Source of the DNA: Campylobacterales bacterium
Lineage (GTDB): Bacteria > Campylobacterota > Campylobacteria > Campylobacterales > QNZT01
Direction of reading: 5' to 3'
Length of the DNA: 51,192 bases
NCBI GenBank assembly: GCA_024278835.1
Contig: JAJRSK010000037.1
Span: forward strand, 1 to 51,192
A model generated the notes under the pieces. It ran no database searches. It worked only from the letters and a program-made list of their open reading frames with translations, and was not told the DNA's origin. How positions within the stretch are numbered: the stretch's first letter is position 1; each line of letters begins with the position of its first letter. Below are positions 32,655-41,814 of this stretch, piece after piece. The translations under genes were made by a program, and so were the position numbers.

Positions 32655-33617
32655 ATGAGCCACTTTTACAAACCTTATAAGGAGGGCACCTTGATATGTA
32701 CCCTCTGTCAGCACTACTGCAAAATCAAAGAGGGCAAGACAGGTGTCTGTGGTGTCAATAAAAATATCGGTGACAAAATAGAGTGTTTGGTCTATGGCTA
32801 TCCTTCGGCGATGCATGTTGACCCCATAGAGAAAAAGCCCCTCTATCATTTTTTACCATTTTCAAAGGCATTTTCTTTGGGCACGGTGGGATGTAATTTT
32901 CACTGTTCATTTTGTCAAAATTGGACGATATCTCAGACACACCATATCAATAAGTCACGCTATTTTTCGCCACAAGACATCGTATCCTTGGCGCTTGAAA
33001 ATGATTGTCAATCTATCGCATATACCTACAATGAGCCAACGATTTTTTATCCCTATGCCAGAGATATCGCTTTGGAAGCGAAAAAAAGTGGGCTAAAGAA
33101 TGTTTTTGTCAGTAATGGCTTTGAATCACCAGAGGTGATAGATGATATGGTGGGGATTATCGATGCGGCAAATATAGATTTAAAGTCATTTGATGCGAAA
33201 TACTATCAAAAAAAACTAGGTGGAAACCTCGATAAAATCCTAGAAAACCTCAAACACTTTGTCAAAAATGGTATCTGGATAGAAGTCACCACACTCATCG
33301 TCCCCACACAAAATGACAGCGATGAAGAGTTAGAAAAGATAGCAGGATTTATCGCCAAAGAGTTAGGGGTACATGTACCTTGGCATATCTCGGCATTTCA
33401 TCCAGATTACAAAGAAGATGCCTTGCCAAGCACATCAATAGAGACGCTAGAGAGGGCATACAATATAGGAAAATCACAAGGATTGCACTATGTCTATAAA
33501 GGCAATATTGGAGAGAAGATAGAGACTATCTGTCCCAACTGTGGTGCAAGTGTAGATAGGCTACATGGTCTCTGCCCACAATGTGATAGAAAAATAGAAG
33601 GGATATATGATGCATAA
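32655..33617 (+). CDS. amrS: AmmeMemoRadiSam system radical SAM protein
   Basis: 320 residues. The radical SAM [4Fe-4S] site is GCNFHCSFCQNW (Cys-x3-Cys-x2-Cys, about 80-88), preceded by a Cys-rich N-terminus (CTLCQHYCKIKEGKTGVCGV). A C-terminal zinc ribbon (CPNCG...CPQC, about 296-313) closes the protein. This is the AmrS family, found with MEMO and AMMECR1 proteins; the chemistry is not settled. AGGAGG is 7 nt before the ATG and a TATAAT lies at 32629-32634. The stop overlaps the MEMO gene start by 11 nt. Confidence 0.9.
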   Translation: MSHFYKPYKEGTLICTLCQHYCKIKEGKTGVCGVNKNIGDKIECLVYGYPSAMHVDPIEKKPLYHFLPFSKAFSLGTVGCNFHCSFCQNWTISQTHHINKSRYFSPQDIVSLALENDCQSIAYTYNEPTIFYPYARDIALEAKKSGLKNVFVSNGFESPEVIDDMVGIIDAANIDLKSFDAKYYQKKLGGNLDKILENLKHFVKNGIWIEVTTLIVPTQNDSDEELEKIAGFIAKELGVHVPWHISAFHPDYKEDALPSTSIETLERAYNIGKSQGLHYVYKGNIGEKIETICPNCGASVDRLHGLCPQCDRKIEGIYDA

Positions 33618-34398
33618 TAGAAAAATGAGCGTAAGCGGGACATTTTATCCTGATAGTTGTGAAGTCATAGAGCAGATGATAAAAGAGTTTGATAAAAAAG
33701 CAGGGGCAAAACAAGCCCTCCCTTTTCATCCTAGAGCTATCATCTCTCCACATGCAGGATATGTCTATAGTGGATTTACGGCAAATCGTGCCTATAGACT
33801 TATCAATACCCAAGGCATCAAACGGGTCGTAGTGATAGGACCTAGTCATAGAGTCTATACCAAGGGGGCGAGTATCAGCTATCATGATAACTATGAAACA
33901 CCCTGTGGGAATATCATGATAGATAAACATTACAGTAAAGCACTCTCAGCAAAGTACGATTTTTTACATTTTGACGAATCACTCCATGCAGAACACTCCA
34001 CAGAGACGCAGATGCCTTTCATCAAGCACTATTTTCCCAAAACCACTGTTGTAGAGATAGTCTATGGAGAGATAGCAAGCACGACCATGACACCTATGAT
34101 AGAGCAAATCCTCAAAGATGACGAAACTTTTTTAGTTATCAGTACGGATTTGAGCCATTTTTACAATCAAGAAAAAGCTAATGCTTTGGATGAGATATGC
34201 TTACGCGCAGTAAAGGCACTTGACTTTGAAGCCACAAAAAAAGGTTGTGAAGCCTGTGGACTCATCGGCGTCAAAGCCCTCCTCGAAGCAGCACATAAAA
34301 ATGGATACAAATCAAAGTTGATTGACTATCGTACCAGTGCAGATGCTAGTGGTGATACAAGTAGCGTTGTGGGATATATGTCTGCACTAGTGGGTTAA
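33607..34398 (+). CDS. amrB: MEMO-like protein (AmmeMemoRadiSam B)
   Basis: 263 residues. MEMO fold, related to extradiol dioxygenases. Conserved His in SPHAGYVYSG (about 49), GPSHR (about 81), HAEHSTETQMPF (about 124) and STDLSHF (about 180) form the metal-site set of the family. Two in-frame ATGs (33607, 33610) lie inside the end of amrS. Two copies of the palindrome give YHD and IMID peptides around residues 93-106. The third usual component, AMMECR1, is not downstream; a small convergent gene follows instead. Confidence 0.9.
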   Translation: MMHNRKMSVSGTFYPDSCEVIEQMIKEFDKKAGAKQALPFHPRAIISPHAGYVYSGFTANRAYRLINTQGIKRVVVIGPSHRVYTKGASISYHDNYETPCGNIMIDKHYSKALSAKYDFLHFDESLHAEHSTETQMPFIKHYFPKTTVVEIVYGEIASTTMTPMIEQILKDDETFLVISTDLSHFYNQEKANALDEICLRAVKALDFEATKKGCEACGLIGVKALLEAAHKNGYKSKLIDYRTSADASGDTSSVVGYMSALVG

Positions 34399-34661
34399 TC
34401 CTCTCTTTGCATCAACTCCTCTTTTAAGTCGTGAAAATTGACTTTTTTGAGTGCTTTGGTTTTTACCTCTTCATAGCGCTTTTCATCTAAAGAAAGTTTT
34501 TTCAGTTGTTGTTCAATAGGCATTTCATCAAGCAAATAAGTCAAAATCTTAAATTCTTTTTTGGTGAGTCTTCTTTTCAATATCTCTCTTAGTTCTACTT
34601 CACTTTTTAGTGGAGCACTCAGCTTTTTAATATTTGTTTCTAATAGTGCTGTTAGCGTCAT
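34395..34661 (-). CDS. small hypothetical protein, helical
   Basis: 88 residues from the ATG at 34661 (AAGGA 5 nt upstream; a TTG one codon earlier is also possible). It is charged and helical, with no membrane segment. The middle (LTKKEFKILTYLLDEMPIEQQLKKLSLDEKRYEEVKTKALKKV) has the look of a sigma-region-4 or LuxR-like helix-turn-helix, in which an initial helix is followed by a threshold turn and a recognition helix. This is a visual impression only. Its stop codon overlaps the convergent amrB by 4 nt. Confidence 0.6.
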   Translation of the reverse strand: MTLTALLETNIKKLSAPLKSEVELREILKRRLTKKEFKILTYLLDEMPIEQQLKKLSLDEKRYEEVKTKALKKVNFHDLKEELMQRED

Positions 34662-34781
34662 CAAATTCCTTTAAAAGCGTATTATAACATTATTTTGTGG
34701 AAAATAATTTTCCTTTAAGAAATATTATAATATAATTTCTATAGCGATAAATATTATCGTCTAATAAATAAGGAGGTCATT

Positions 34782-35294
34782 ATGGCTATTAGAGGAAATT
34801 CAATCATCAAAGGCGTAGAGATAAGTGAAGTTATCACCCTACTTAACAAAGCGTATGCAGATGAGTGGTTGGCATACTACCAATACTTCATCGAAGCAAA
34901 AGTTATCAAGGGCATCATGAAAGATGCAGCTATCGCGGATCTAGAGCAACATGCAAATGATGAACTCAGACATGCAAATATGGTAGCAGATAGGATACTA
35001 CAACTAGGAGGCACACCACTTCTCAATCCAAAAGAGTGGTTTACCCACACCAACTGTGGCTATGAAGAGCCCAAAGATTTTGATGTCGTAGCGATACTCG
35101 AAGACTCTATCAAGGGCGAACAATGTGCCATCAGCACCTACTCTAACATCGCTGATATCGTCAAAGACAAGGACATCATCACTTATAACATCGTCAGTGA
35201 GATTTTGGCAGATGAAGTAGAGCACGAAGAGGATTTACAAGCACTGCATGATGATATCACAGAGTTTGTAGAGAGCATAAAAAATAAATTATAA
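34782..35294 (+). CDS. ferritin-like / Dps-like protein
   Basis: 170 residues, four-helix ferritin-like fold. Helix A has DEWLAYYQYFIEAK, helix B EQHANDELRHANMVADRI (Glu-x-x-His pair), helix C EDSIKGEQCAISTYSNI and helix D EILADEVEHEEDLQAL (Glu-x-x-Glu-His). These supply the carboxylate/His ligands of a di-iron site. CGYEEP between helices B and C with a second Cys (QCAIS) resembles Dps-like (DPSL) proteins, which use iron and peroxide. Strong AGGAGG upstream. It lies next to desulforubrerythrin and catalase, consistent with an oxidative-stress role. Confidence 0.8.
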   Translation: MAIRGNSIIKGVEISEVITLLNKAYADEWLAYYQYFIEAKVIKGIMKDAAIADLEQHANDELRHANMVADRILQLGGTPLLNPKEWFTHTNCGYEEPKDFDVVAILEDSIKGEQCAISTYSNIADIVKDKDIITYNIVSEILADEVEHEEDLQALHDDITEFVESIKNKL

Positions 35295-35398
35295 AAATGG
35301 CTATACTCTCGCCAAAGGCGTAGCTTTAGTGCAATGAATTGTGTGTGGACTTTGTTCATACACAAGAAAACAATTAGATAGTAACTATAAAAGGAAAA

Positions 35399-36061
35399 AT
35401 GATGAGACAATACGAAACATATAAATGTAACAAATGTGGTAACGAGGTAGAGGTGCAAGCAGTAGGTGGAGGAACGCTGGTTTGTTGTGGTCAAGATATG
35501 GAGATGATTACAGAAAATCTCACAGCTGTCAACTTGATGAAAGCCTTTGCAGGAGAGTCACAAGCCAGAAACAAGTATGAGTTTTTCGCAGACATGGCTA
35601 ATCAAGAAGGCTTACATAGAATCGCAAGATTTTTTCAAGAAGCAGCGGACAATGAAAAATATCATGCCATGGCAGAGTTCAAAGCTTATAACAAGTTAGT
35701 TAACGATGTCGAACTAGACACAACAAAGAAAAATCTTCAGTACGCAGCAGATGGCGAAAAGTACGAACACGAAGAGATGTATCCAAACTTTGCAGCTATC
35801 GCAAAAGAAGAGGATTTAAAAGCGATTGCAAGACTCTTTACTGCCATAGGGAAGGTGGAAGTAGAACACGAGGCGGAGTATCTTGCCCTCAAACAAGCAC
35901 TTATCGATGAAGGATTTTTTGCAAGCGATGAAGAGGAAGAGTATGTATGTGAAGTGTGTGGTCATGTCCATAAGGGCAAAAAAGCACCTAACAAATGTCC
36001 ACTTTGTGGCGTAGAGAAAGAGTACTTTAAAAAGAGAAACAAAGATGTAACAGTAGGATAA
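35399..36061 (+). CDS. rrc: desulforubrerythrin
   Basis: 220 residues with three iron sites in order. Residues 1-38 are a desulforedoxin-like Fe(Cys)4 domain (CNKCG...CCGQ). The central four-helix rubrerythrin di-iron domain (about 42-175) has GESQARNKYEFF, EAADNEKYHA, EHEEMYP and EVEHEAEYL. The C-terminal rubredoxin domain (about 186-213) has CEVCGH...CPLCG. This is the architecture of the Campylobacter jejuni Rrc protein, an NADH-linked peroxide-reducing enzyme. It ends 3 nt before the catalase gene. AAGGA lies before a double ATG. Confidence 0.92.
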   Translation: MMRQYETYKCNKCGNEVEVQAVGGGTLVCCGQDMEMITENLTAVNLMKAFAGESQARNKYEFFADMANQEGLHRIARFFQEAADNEKYHAMAEFKAYNKLVNDVELDTTKKNLQYAADGEKYEHEEMYPNFAAIAKEEDLKAIARLFTAIGKVEVEHEAEYLALKQALIDEGFFASDEEEEYVCEVCGHVHKGKKAPNKCPLCGVEKEYFKKRNKDVTVG

Positions 36062-36064
36062 ATT

Positions 36065-37495
36065 ATGAAAAAAATAGATTTAACAACAGCAAGTGGTAGA
36101 AAAGTAGATAACAATCAAAACTCATTAACAGCAGGTTCTCGTGGACCTGTGTTGATGCAAGATGTTTACTTACAAGAGAAATTGGCACACTTTGATAGAG
36201 AAGAGATTCCTGAAAGAATCGTCCATGCCAAGGGTGCTGGAGCACATGGAACTTTTACAGTCACAAACGATATAACAGCTTACACAAAAGCAAGTATCTT
36301 TAGTGAAGTTGGCAAACAGACAAGGACTTTTACGAGATTTTCTACCGTGGGTGGTGAGAGAGGTTCAGCCGATACGGCAAGAGACCCTAGAGGTTTTGCT
36401 ACAAAATTTTATACAGATGAAGGAAACTGGGACTTAGTTGGCAATAATACACCTGTCTTTTTTATCAGAGACCCCTTAAAGTTTCCAGATTTTATCCACA
36501 CACAAAAGCGTATGCCTGATTCAAACCTAAAATCAGACAACATGATGTGGGATTTTTGGTCAAAGTCTCCAGAATCCTTACACCAAATCACCACACTTTT
36601 TAGTAACCGTGGTACGCCAGATGGATACCGTCACATGAATGGCTATGGTTCGCACACATATAGCTTCATTAACGATAAAAATGAGCGTTTTTGGGTCAAG
36701 TTTCATCTTAAAACGATGCAAGGGATTAAAAACCTTTCAGCAGATGAGGCAACAAGATTGGCAGGTATCAACCCTGACTACGCCACAGAAGATTTGTTTA
36801 TGAATATCAAAAATGGAGATTTTCCAAAGTGGAAAGTGCATGTTCAAATCATGCCTGAAATAGAAGCCCAAAGTTATGCTATCAATCCTTTCGATGTGAC
36901 AAAGGTGTGGCCACATGGAGATTATCCTCTTATCGAGGTGGGGATTTTAGAATTAAATAAAAATCCAATAAACTATTTCAATGAAGTAGAACAAGCGGCA
37001 TTTTCACCGACAAATAAAGTGCCAGGCATTGGTCTTTCCCCTGATAAAATGCTTCAGGGAAGACTATTTTCGTATCCAGACACACAGAGATACAGACTTG
37101 GGGTGAATTATAACTTTCTACCTATCAACAAGCCTGATGTCGAAGTAAACAATGGATTCAGAAATGGTGCAATGCGTTTTGACGATAACGGAGCAGATAG
37201 TTTAAACTATGAGCCAAGTCATTACACAGTACCGACTGAATCACCTGATATGGCTGAACCACCATTAAAGATAGACGGGGATGCAGATAGATATGCCTAT
37301 GATAACGATGAAAATAGTGATTTTATACAAGCTGGGAATCTTTTTAGGTTGATGGCAAAAGAGGAGAAAGAAGATTTAATGGAAAATATCGCCAATAGTC
37401 TTAAAAATGCCACTAAAGAGATTCAAACTTTACAACTTACACACTTTGAAAAAGCTGATAATGCCTATGCAAAAGGTATCGCTACAAGGTTATAA
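36065..37495 (+). CDS. katA: heme catalase
   Basis: 476 residues, small-subunit monofunctional catalase. The active site is in [14 protein letters not shown] (catalytic His, about 58) with Asn in [11 protein letters not shown]. The proximal Tyr is in [14 protein letters not shown] (about 340), which ligates heme. It removes H2O2 in the cytoplasm or periplasm; no signal peptide is seen. It directly follows rrc with 3 nt between them, so the two peroxide-removing enzymes are co-transcribed. A strong hairpin terminator follows. Confidence 0.95.
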   Translation: MKKIDLTTASGRKVDNNQNSLTAGSRGPVLMQDVYLQEKLAHFDREEIPERIVHAKGAGAHGTFTVTNDITAYTKASIFSEVGKQTRTFTRFSTVGGERGSADTARDPRGFATKFYTDEGNWDLVGNNTPVFFIRDPLKFPDFIHTQKRMPDSNLKSDNMMWDFWSKSPESLHQITTLFSNRGTPDGYRHMNGYGSHTYSFINDKNERFWVKFHLKTMQGIKNLSADEATRLAGINPDYATEDLFMNIKNGDFPKWKVHVQIMPEIEAQSYAINPFDVTKVWPHGDYPLIEVGILELNKNPINYFNEVEQAAFSPTNKVPGIGLSPDKMLQGRLFSYPDTQRYRLGVNYNFLPINKPDVEVNNGFRNGAMRFDDNGADSLNYEPSHYTVPTESPDMAEPPLKIDGDADRYAYDNDENSDFIQAGNLFRLMAKEEKEDLMENIANSLKNATKEIQTLQLTHFEKADNAYAKGIATRL

Positions 37496-37499
37496 ATAG

Positions 37500-37530
37500 C
37501 TAGGGTGATTTTTTCACCCTAGGATTTTTT
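37500..37530. terminator. bidirectional intrinsic terminator between katA and nhaA
   Basis: CTAGGGTGA (37500-37508) and TCACCCTAG (37514-37522), a perfect 9-bp stem with a five-T loop. On the plus strand it is followed by ATTTTTT (katA side). On the minus strand the nhaA stop codon lies inside the stem and the katA end follows. Confidence 0.9.
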
Positions 37531-38850
37531 CGCCACAAACCTAAGCCACATGTACCCAAACAACCCAGCAAAAAGTGACGCTGCCAATATCCCAACTTTT
37601 GCTTGAAATATCAACGCTTCATTTCCTACAAACGCCAAATCAGCTACAAAGATAGACATGGTAAATCCAATCCCACCTAAAAATGCCACGCCAAAGAGTT
37701 GGCTCATCGAGGCACCTTCTGGTAGCTTTGCAACTCCTATCTTAATAGCTAGCCACGATACTCCAAAAATCCCCAGCACTTTACCTAGTATCAGTCCCAT
37801 CATGATACCGAGTGAAACAGGTGTCATGATAGTCTCACCGATAGAAGAAAAATCGATTGCGATGCCTGCATTGGCAAGGGCAAAAAGAGGGATGATAACC
37901 AAGGCGATAGGAAGATGCAAGTCATGTTCTAGCCTTGATGCAGGGGATTGTACGCCATCTATACTATCTTGGATACTGTGCAGTATCGCTTTTTGTCTCT
38001 CATGCAGTATATGCTCATCACAAGCAGGATAGGTATCATACTCCGTCAGTAAATCTTTTGTTTTTCGTGTAAAGTCATGTGGTGCGCGTTTTGGTTTGGA
38101 AGGGATAGCCATCGCGGCAATAACACCTGCTATAGTTGCGTGTACTCCAGACTCAAGCATAAAAAACCACATAAATAACCCTACGATAAAATAGGGCAAT
38201 ATCGCACGAATCCCAAAACGGTTAAACACTATCATGATAGCAAACGCCCCACCTGCAAGAGCAAGTGGCAGAAAGTGAATCTGCTCTGTATAAAATATCG
38301 CTATCACCAACACCGCACCCAAATCATCCACGATGGCAAGTGCCACCAAAAAAGTGATGAGTGCAGTAGAGACACGCTTACCCAAAAGTACCAAAGCCGA
38401 GATAGCAAAGGCGATATCTGTCGCCATAGGGATACCCCAACCACTTGCACCATCGCCACCAAAGTTCACACCAGCATAAATGAGCGCGGGCAATATCATC
38501 CCACCAATCGCTGCTAAGATTGGTAAAATAGCCACTTTGATGTTGGAGAGTTCGCATACCATAACTTCACGCTTTATCTCTAAACCAATGATAAAGAAAA
38601 AGATAGCCATCAAGCCATCATTTATCCAATGATGAATCGTATGAGAGAGTTCCCACGACCCAACCGTCAAATCTATTTTTGTGTGAAAAAAATGTGCGTA
38701 AGTTTCCGCCAAAGGAGAATTGGCAAGTAAAAGAGCCAACACCGTCATAAACATCAACACCATACCTGTTGTTGTTTGTGCGTGTAAGAAATGTTCAAAT
38801 GGCGTAGAAATCTTTTTAAAATGTTTTTCCCAAGGTGCATATAATCGCAT
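37519..38850 (-). CDS. nhaA: Na+/H+ antiporter NhaA
   Basis: 443 residues, about 12 membrane helices. It exchanges Na+ for H+ at the inner membrane to control pH and sodium. The key Asp-Asp pair is in LVALAIVDDLGAVLVIA (helix V), and GIPMATDIAFAISAL, FFFIIGLEIKRE and FLGGIGFTMSIFVADLAF are family motifs. A charged cytoplasmic loop insertion (about 255-320, KRAPHDFTRKTKDLLTEYDTYP...) is longer than in the E. coli protein, as in other epsilonproteobacterial NhaA. The stop codon is in the shared terminator. Confidence 0.94.
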   Translation of the reverse strand: MRLYAPWEKHFKKISTPFEHFLHAQTTTGMVLMFMTVLALLLANSPLAETYAHFFHTKIDLTVGSWELSHTIHHWINDGLMAIFFFIIGLEIKREVMVCELSNIKVAILPILAAIGGMILPALIYAGVNFGGDGASGWGIPMATDIAFAISALVLLGKRVSTALITFLVALAIVDDLGAVLVIAIFYTEQIHFLPLALAGGAFAIMIVFNRFGIRAILPYFIVGLFMWFFMLESGVHATIAGVIAAMAIPSKPKRAPHDFTRKTKDLLTEYDTYPACDEHILHERQKAILHSIQDSIDGVQSPASRLEHDLHLPIALVIIPLFALANAGIAIDFSSIGETIMTPVSLGIMMGLILGKVLGIFGVSWLAIKIGVAKLPEGASMSQLFGVAFLGGIGFTMSIFVADLAFVGNEALIFQAKVGILAASLFAGLFGYMWLRFVAKKS

Positions 38851-38912
38851 AAAATTTCCTTTTTATTAAACTATCTACAACTATATCGAATATATTAAAA
38901 AAAAGTTAATAC

Positions 38913-39164
38913 CTAATCGTCATACACCCCTTCATCCATGTCAAAGTCATAGTCAGGTTCTAGTGCTTTTATCTTATCAAGCGATTTGGGATCGACCTCT
39001 GCCCCTTTAAAATCATACTCATCTGCGGTATAAAACTTTTGTTCTTGGGCAAATTTTTTCTCTTGTTCCATCGCTTTTTTTAACGCTTCTTTAGTCGCAT
39101 TCTCCTTAGATGAAGCCATCATAGCAGTGCTAAACACCAACAGTAATATCAAAAAAATTTTCAT
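38913..39164 (-). CDS. small exported acidic protein
   Basis: 83 residues, not recognised. Signal peptide MKIFLILLLVFSTAMMASS, then a charged helix (ENATKEALKKAMEQEKKFAQEQ) and a very acidic C-terminus (PDYDFDMDEGVYDD) that could bind cations. A perfect 19-bp AT-rich palindrome lies 44-62 nt upstream of the start (39208-39226), inside the end of the preceding gene. A palindrome copy also sits at 39185-39194. Confidence 0.6.
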   Translation of the reverse strand: MKIFLILLLVFSTAMMASSKENATKEALKKAMEQEKKFAQEQKFYTADEYDFKGAEVDPKSLDKIKALEPDYDFDMDEGVYDD

Positions 39165-39205
39165 AAAAATCCCCTTATTTTTGCTATCATGATAACAAAA
39201 AAAGC

Positions 39206-39907
39206 TTACTTATAATTATTATAAGTTTTTATTCTATTGAACCAGCCTCTAAGCCAGCGCTTTTCTCCCCGCTCTTTGGGAGAATTCTTTACTCTTAATT
39301 GTAGCACTTTTTTAGCGCATATAGTAAACTCATCTTTAACATCGCCTCTACCTTGCATACACCCAAGCACTTGCACCAAGCCCCAGCCTTGACCATGATA
39401 GCGCTCTTTAGGATTGAGTCCACTCCCTTTGAAGTTTAGATAATCAATCAACAGATAATAGCCTCCTTCACTTTGCACCACTCTCTCAAACTGTTTTTTG
39501 ATTTGGGCATTTTGAGGCACAATAGCGTTCAAACGCTCTGCCATAAAATCCGCTTGTAAATCCATCGTTTCTAAAAGTAATTCTTTGAGTTCTTTGGCTT
39601 TTGGGCTCTCTTGCATCTGTGCTTTTGAGGCCCAAGGTGCATCTCCTTTTAACCACGCTGGCACTTCCTTGTCATGATAGAGGAGATAATTCACAAAAAG
39701 AGGGAAACTCTCTTCAAACCTCTCCTCTACTCCTTTGGGATACCAGATAAAGTGCCCTATCCCCACTGAGGGGAAATTTTCTCCCTTATTCCAATGTACG
39801 AGGTATTTGGGATTGGAAGCACACTCATTTTGGTAAATCTTTTGTGCAATAGTTTTGATATCCATCCCGAAGAGTGAGATGGAGAAAAAAAGGATTAAGA
39901 GACGGAT
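39206..39907 (-). CDS. lysozyme-like exported protein with odd start
   Basis: The ATG at 39865 gives 219 residues ([16 protein letters not shown]...). The frame stays open 14 codons further upstream and reads [14 protein letters not shown] before MDIK, a typical signal peptide lacking only its Met. It begins at ATC (39907-39905), preceded by a stop codon and by GGAG 6 nt away, inside the end of pyrC. A non-AUG start, coupled to pyrC translation, would give an exported protein. The mature part has [11 protein letters not shown] and a C-terminal [13 protein letters not shown] segment, and resembles conserved hypotheticals with a lysozyme-like look. I could not assign a family. Confidence 0.6.
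   Translation of the reverse strand: MRLLILFFSISLFGMDIKTIAQKIYQNECASNPKYLVHWNKGENFPSVGIGHFIWYPKGVEERFEESFPLFVNYLLYHDKEVPAWLKGDAPWASKAQMQESPKAKELKELLLETMDLQADFMAERLNAIVPQNAQIKKQFERVVQSEGGYYLLIDYLNFKGSGLNPKERYHGQGWGLVQVLGCMQGRGDVKDEFTICAKKVLQLRVKNSPKERGEKRWLRGWFNRIKTYNNYK
39208..39226. promoter_or_regulatory. 19-bp AT-rich palindrome (PerR-box-like or terminator)
   Basis: ACTTATAATTATTATAAGT is a perfect palindrome around a central T and contains TTATAATTATTATAA, an exact match to the TTATAATNATTATAA PerR operator consensus. It overlaps the last codons of the gene at 39206-39907. A minus-strand T-run (AAGCTTTTTTT) follows after a few bases, so it may instead be a weak terminator. Confidence 0.35.
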
Positions 39908-40902
39908 TTAATACTCCAGCCTATCTCTTTTCCCGCATACATCGGCACCACTGTATCATAAATGGCCGGCACGGTACTAGGTGCATCTTCCAAGATAACC
40001 TCTTTCTTTTCAGGTCTAAAGTCATAAATCCTCTGAGCATTGTCACTCACAAAGGCTTGTAAGTTGTCTAACTTATCATGATGGGCAAATAGTTCCGCTA
40101 GCACTGGCAAAGCGATAGGCGCAGTAAAGACCCCTGCCGCACATCCACATGACTCCTTGGCATGCTGTGGATGTGGCGCAGAATCAGAGCCAAACATCAC
40201 CTTTGGATGTGCCTCTAGCGCCACCTTTAGAAGTGCTTCTCTATCTTCTGGGCGTTTGGCTATGGGCTTACAAAATAGATGTGGCTCTAGCATCCCACCG
40301 GCGACATCATCAAGCGTGATAAGCAGATGATGCAGGGTAATCGTCGCATAGAGGTTTTTGTGTCTATCTAGCGCCTCCACGCTATCCTTTGTCGTGATAT
40401 GCTCCATGACGATAGTAAGGTTTGGAAAGTTTTTGGCTAACTCCTCATAAACAGGCACAAACTCTTTTTCTCTATCCATCACAAAACCATTTGTTTCTCC
40501 GTGGATAAGCAGAGGGATTTTAAGTTCACTCATCGCATCCAAGGTCATCTTAAGACTCTCACTATCGATACCACTCACCCCACCTTCAGAGTTTGTTGTG
40601 ATACCTGCTGGGTAAAGTTTGATAGCAGAGATATATTCTTTTGCCTCTTTTAAAAAGTCATAGTCATAACTGTCTTGGAAAAATAGCGTCATAAGTGGCG
40701 TGAATTTTTCCCCTTTCGTGGCTATCATGATACGCTCTTTATATGCTTTTAGTGCTGCTATCGTTGTGATAGGTGGAACAAGATTGGGCATGATGATAGC
40801 GGCTGCAAAACTTTTGGCAGAGAGTGGTGCAACGATATTGAGCATCGCTTCATCTCGTAAGTGTAAGTGCATATCTAGCGGAGAGTTGAGGGCAAGTTGC
40901 AT
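39895..40902 (-). CDS. pyrC: dihydroorotase PyrC
   Basis: 335 residues, type II dihydroorotase of the amidohydrolase superfamily; it makes dihydroorotate in pyrimidine synthesis. DMHLHLRD (about 10-17) holds the two zinc-binding His. IHGETNG (about 126) and [11 protein letters not shown] (about 162) give further His ligands, and [14 protein letters not shown] (about 237) the Asp. The usual carboxylated Lys is in [12 protein letters not shown]. The gene ends within, and is coupled to, the downstream exported-looking gene. Confidence 0.93.
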   Translation of the reverse strand: MQLALNSPLDMHLHLRDEAMLNIVAPLSAKSFAAAIIMPNLVPPITTIAALKAYKERIMIATKGEKFTPLMTLFFQDSYDYDFLKEAKEYISAIKLYPAGITTNSEGGVSGIDSESLKMTLDAMSELKIPLLIHGETNGFVMDREKEFVPVYEELAKNFPNLTIVMEHITTKDSVEALDRHKNLYATITLHHLLITLDDVAGGMLEPHLFCKPIAKRPEDREALLKVALEAHPKVMFGSDSAPHPQHAKESCGCAAGVFTAPIALPVLAELFAHHDKLDNLQAFVSDNAQRIYDFRPEKKEVILEDAPSTVPAIYDTVVPMYAGKEIGWSIKSVS

Positions 40903-40952
40903 AAAAATCCTTTAAAAGCTGATGACATATTGTACCCCATCTTCACTTGAAC

Positions 40953-41693
40953 TCACAATCCCATAAAATGCCAAGCCAACTTCAATGCCAAAAGATATAA
41001 GATAGATGCCATGATTTTTTTGACTTGCTGTGGCTTGAGTTTAAAATGCATCAAATAATTACCTGCATAGCCACCCATAATGGCAGATATCGCTACTACA
41101 CATAATAAAATCCAATCCAAATGAATGTAACTTGCATAAGTAGCAAAGGATCCAAGTGCAGAAAATGGCACAACAAAACTAACCGCAACTGCAACTTTTT
41201 TAGGAGCAAATCCTACCAATGCCAAAAGTGGGATGAGAATATTTCCTCCACCTACACCCAACAACCCCGCTACAAATCCAACACAAGCGCCAATAAAAAA
41301 TAGAAGCGCATATGATTCAAGATGATATAAAGTTTTTTTCTTGCCAAAAAGCATCATACTTGCACTATAAAAAAGCAATAACATAAAGAAAAACTTCACT
41401 ATCTCTTCATCTATAAAACGACTCAAATAGGCACCTATAGGCGCAAAAATAAGCATTGTCGATGCGATAGGAAGGACAAACTTATAGTCGATAGCTTTGC
41501 GTTTTATGTTCATCACACTTGAGGTGATAGTGGTAGATGCCCCAGCAAAAAGACCCACCGCTTTAGCCATCGTAAAATCAAAACCCAAAAAGTTCAAGAT
41601 AGGGATCAGCGCGATACCACTACCTGCACCTCCCATAGAGAAGATAGAGGAGAGGAGAAGTGTTATAAAACCATAAAGTATATAATCGTGCAT
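40953..41693 (-). CDS. TauE/SafE-family anion exporter
   Basis: 246 residues, about eight membrane helices. The two halves have similar motifs: GGAGSGIALIPILNFLGFDFTMAKAVG and GLLGVGGGNILIPLLALVGFAPKKVAVAVS, the internal duplication of TauE/SafE proteins. Members export sulfite, sulfoacetate or related organosulfur anions. The substrate here is unknown; sulfite would fit an organism that meets reduced sulfur. Inner-membrane location. The gene stands 51 nt upstream of pyrC on the same strand. Confidence 0.85.
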   Translation of the reverse strand: MHDYILYGFITLLLSSIFSMGGAGSGIALIPILNFLGFDFTMAKAVGLFAGASTTITSSVMNIKRKAIDYKFVLPIASTMLIFAPIGAYLSRFIDEEIVKFFFMLLLFYSASMMLFGKKKTLYHLESYALLFFIGACVGFVAGLLGVGGGNILIPLLALVGFAPKKVAVAVSFVVPFSALGSFATYASYIHLDWILLCVVAISAIMGGYAGNYLMHFKLKPQQVKKIMASILYLLALKLAWHFMGL

Positions 41694-41814
41694 AATTTCT
41701 TTTTATCCCCATTTTACCCATTTTTTATTGATGCCAGCCTCAAGATTGATATATATCAACCTTTTTTCATATAAAACGATTTATACTAAGACTTTAAACA
41801 CCAAGGACTTGATT

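Noticed and set aside
34683-34740. PerR/Fur-like sequences before the ferritin-like gene
   Set aside because: The AT-rich inverted repeats are imperfect and deviate at several positions from the 15-bp consensus.
35295-35398. Inverted repeats (TTGTGT/ACACAA, GCC/GGC) between the ferritin-like gene and rrc
   Set aside because: Short and imperfect, without a T-run; neither a convincing terminator nor a known regulatory RNA.
41728-41814. Longer N-terminus for the hemerythrin protein
   Set aside because: No ribosome-binding site at 41728, and the region contains promoter-like AT-rich sequence; the ATG at 41815 has AAGGA.
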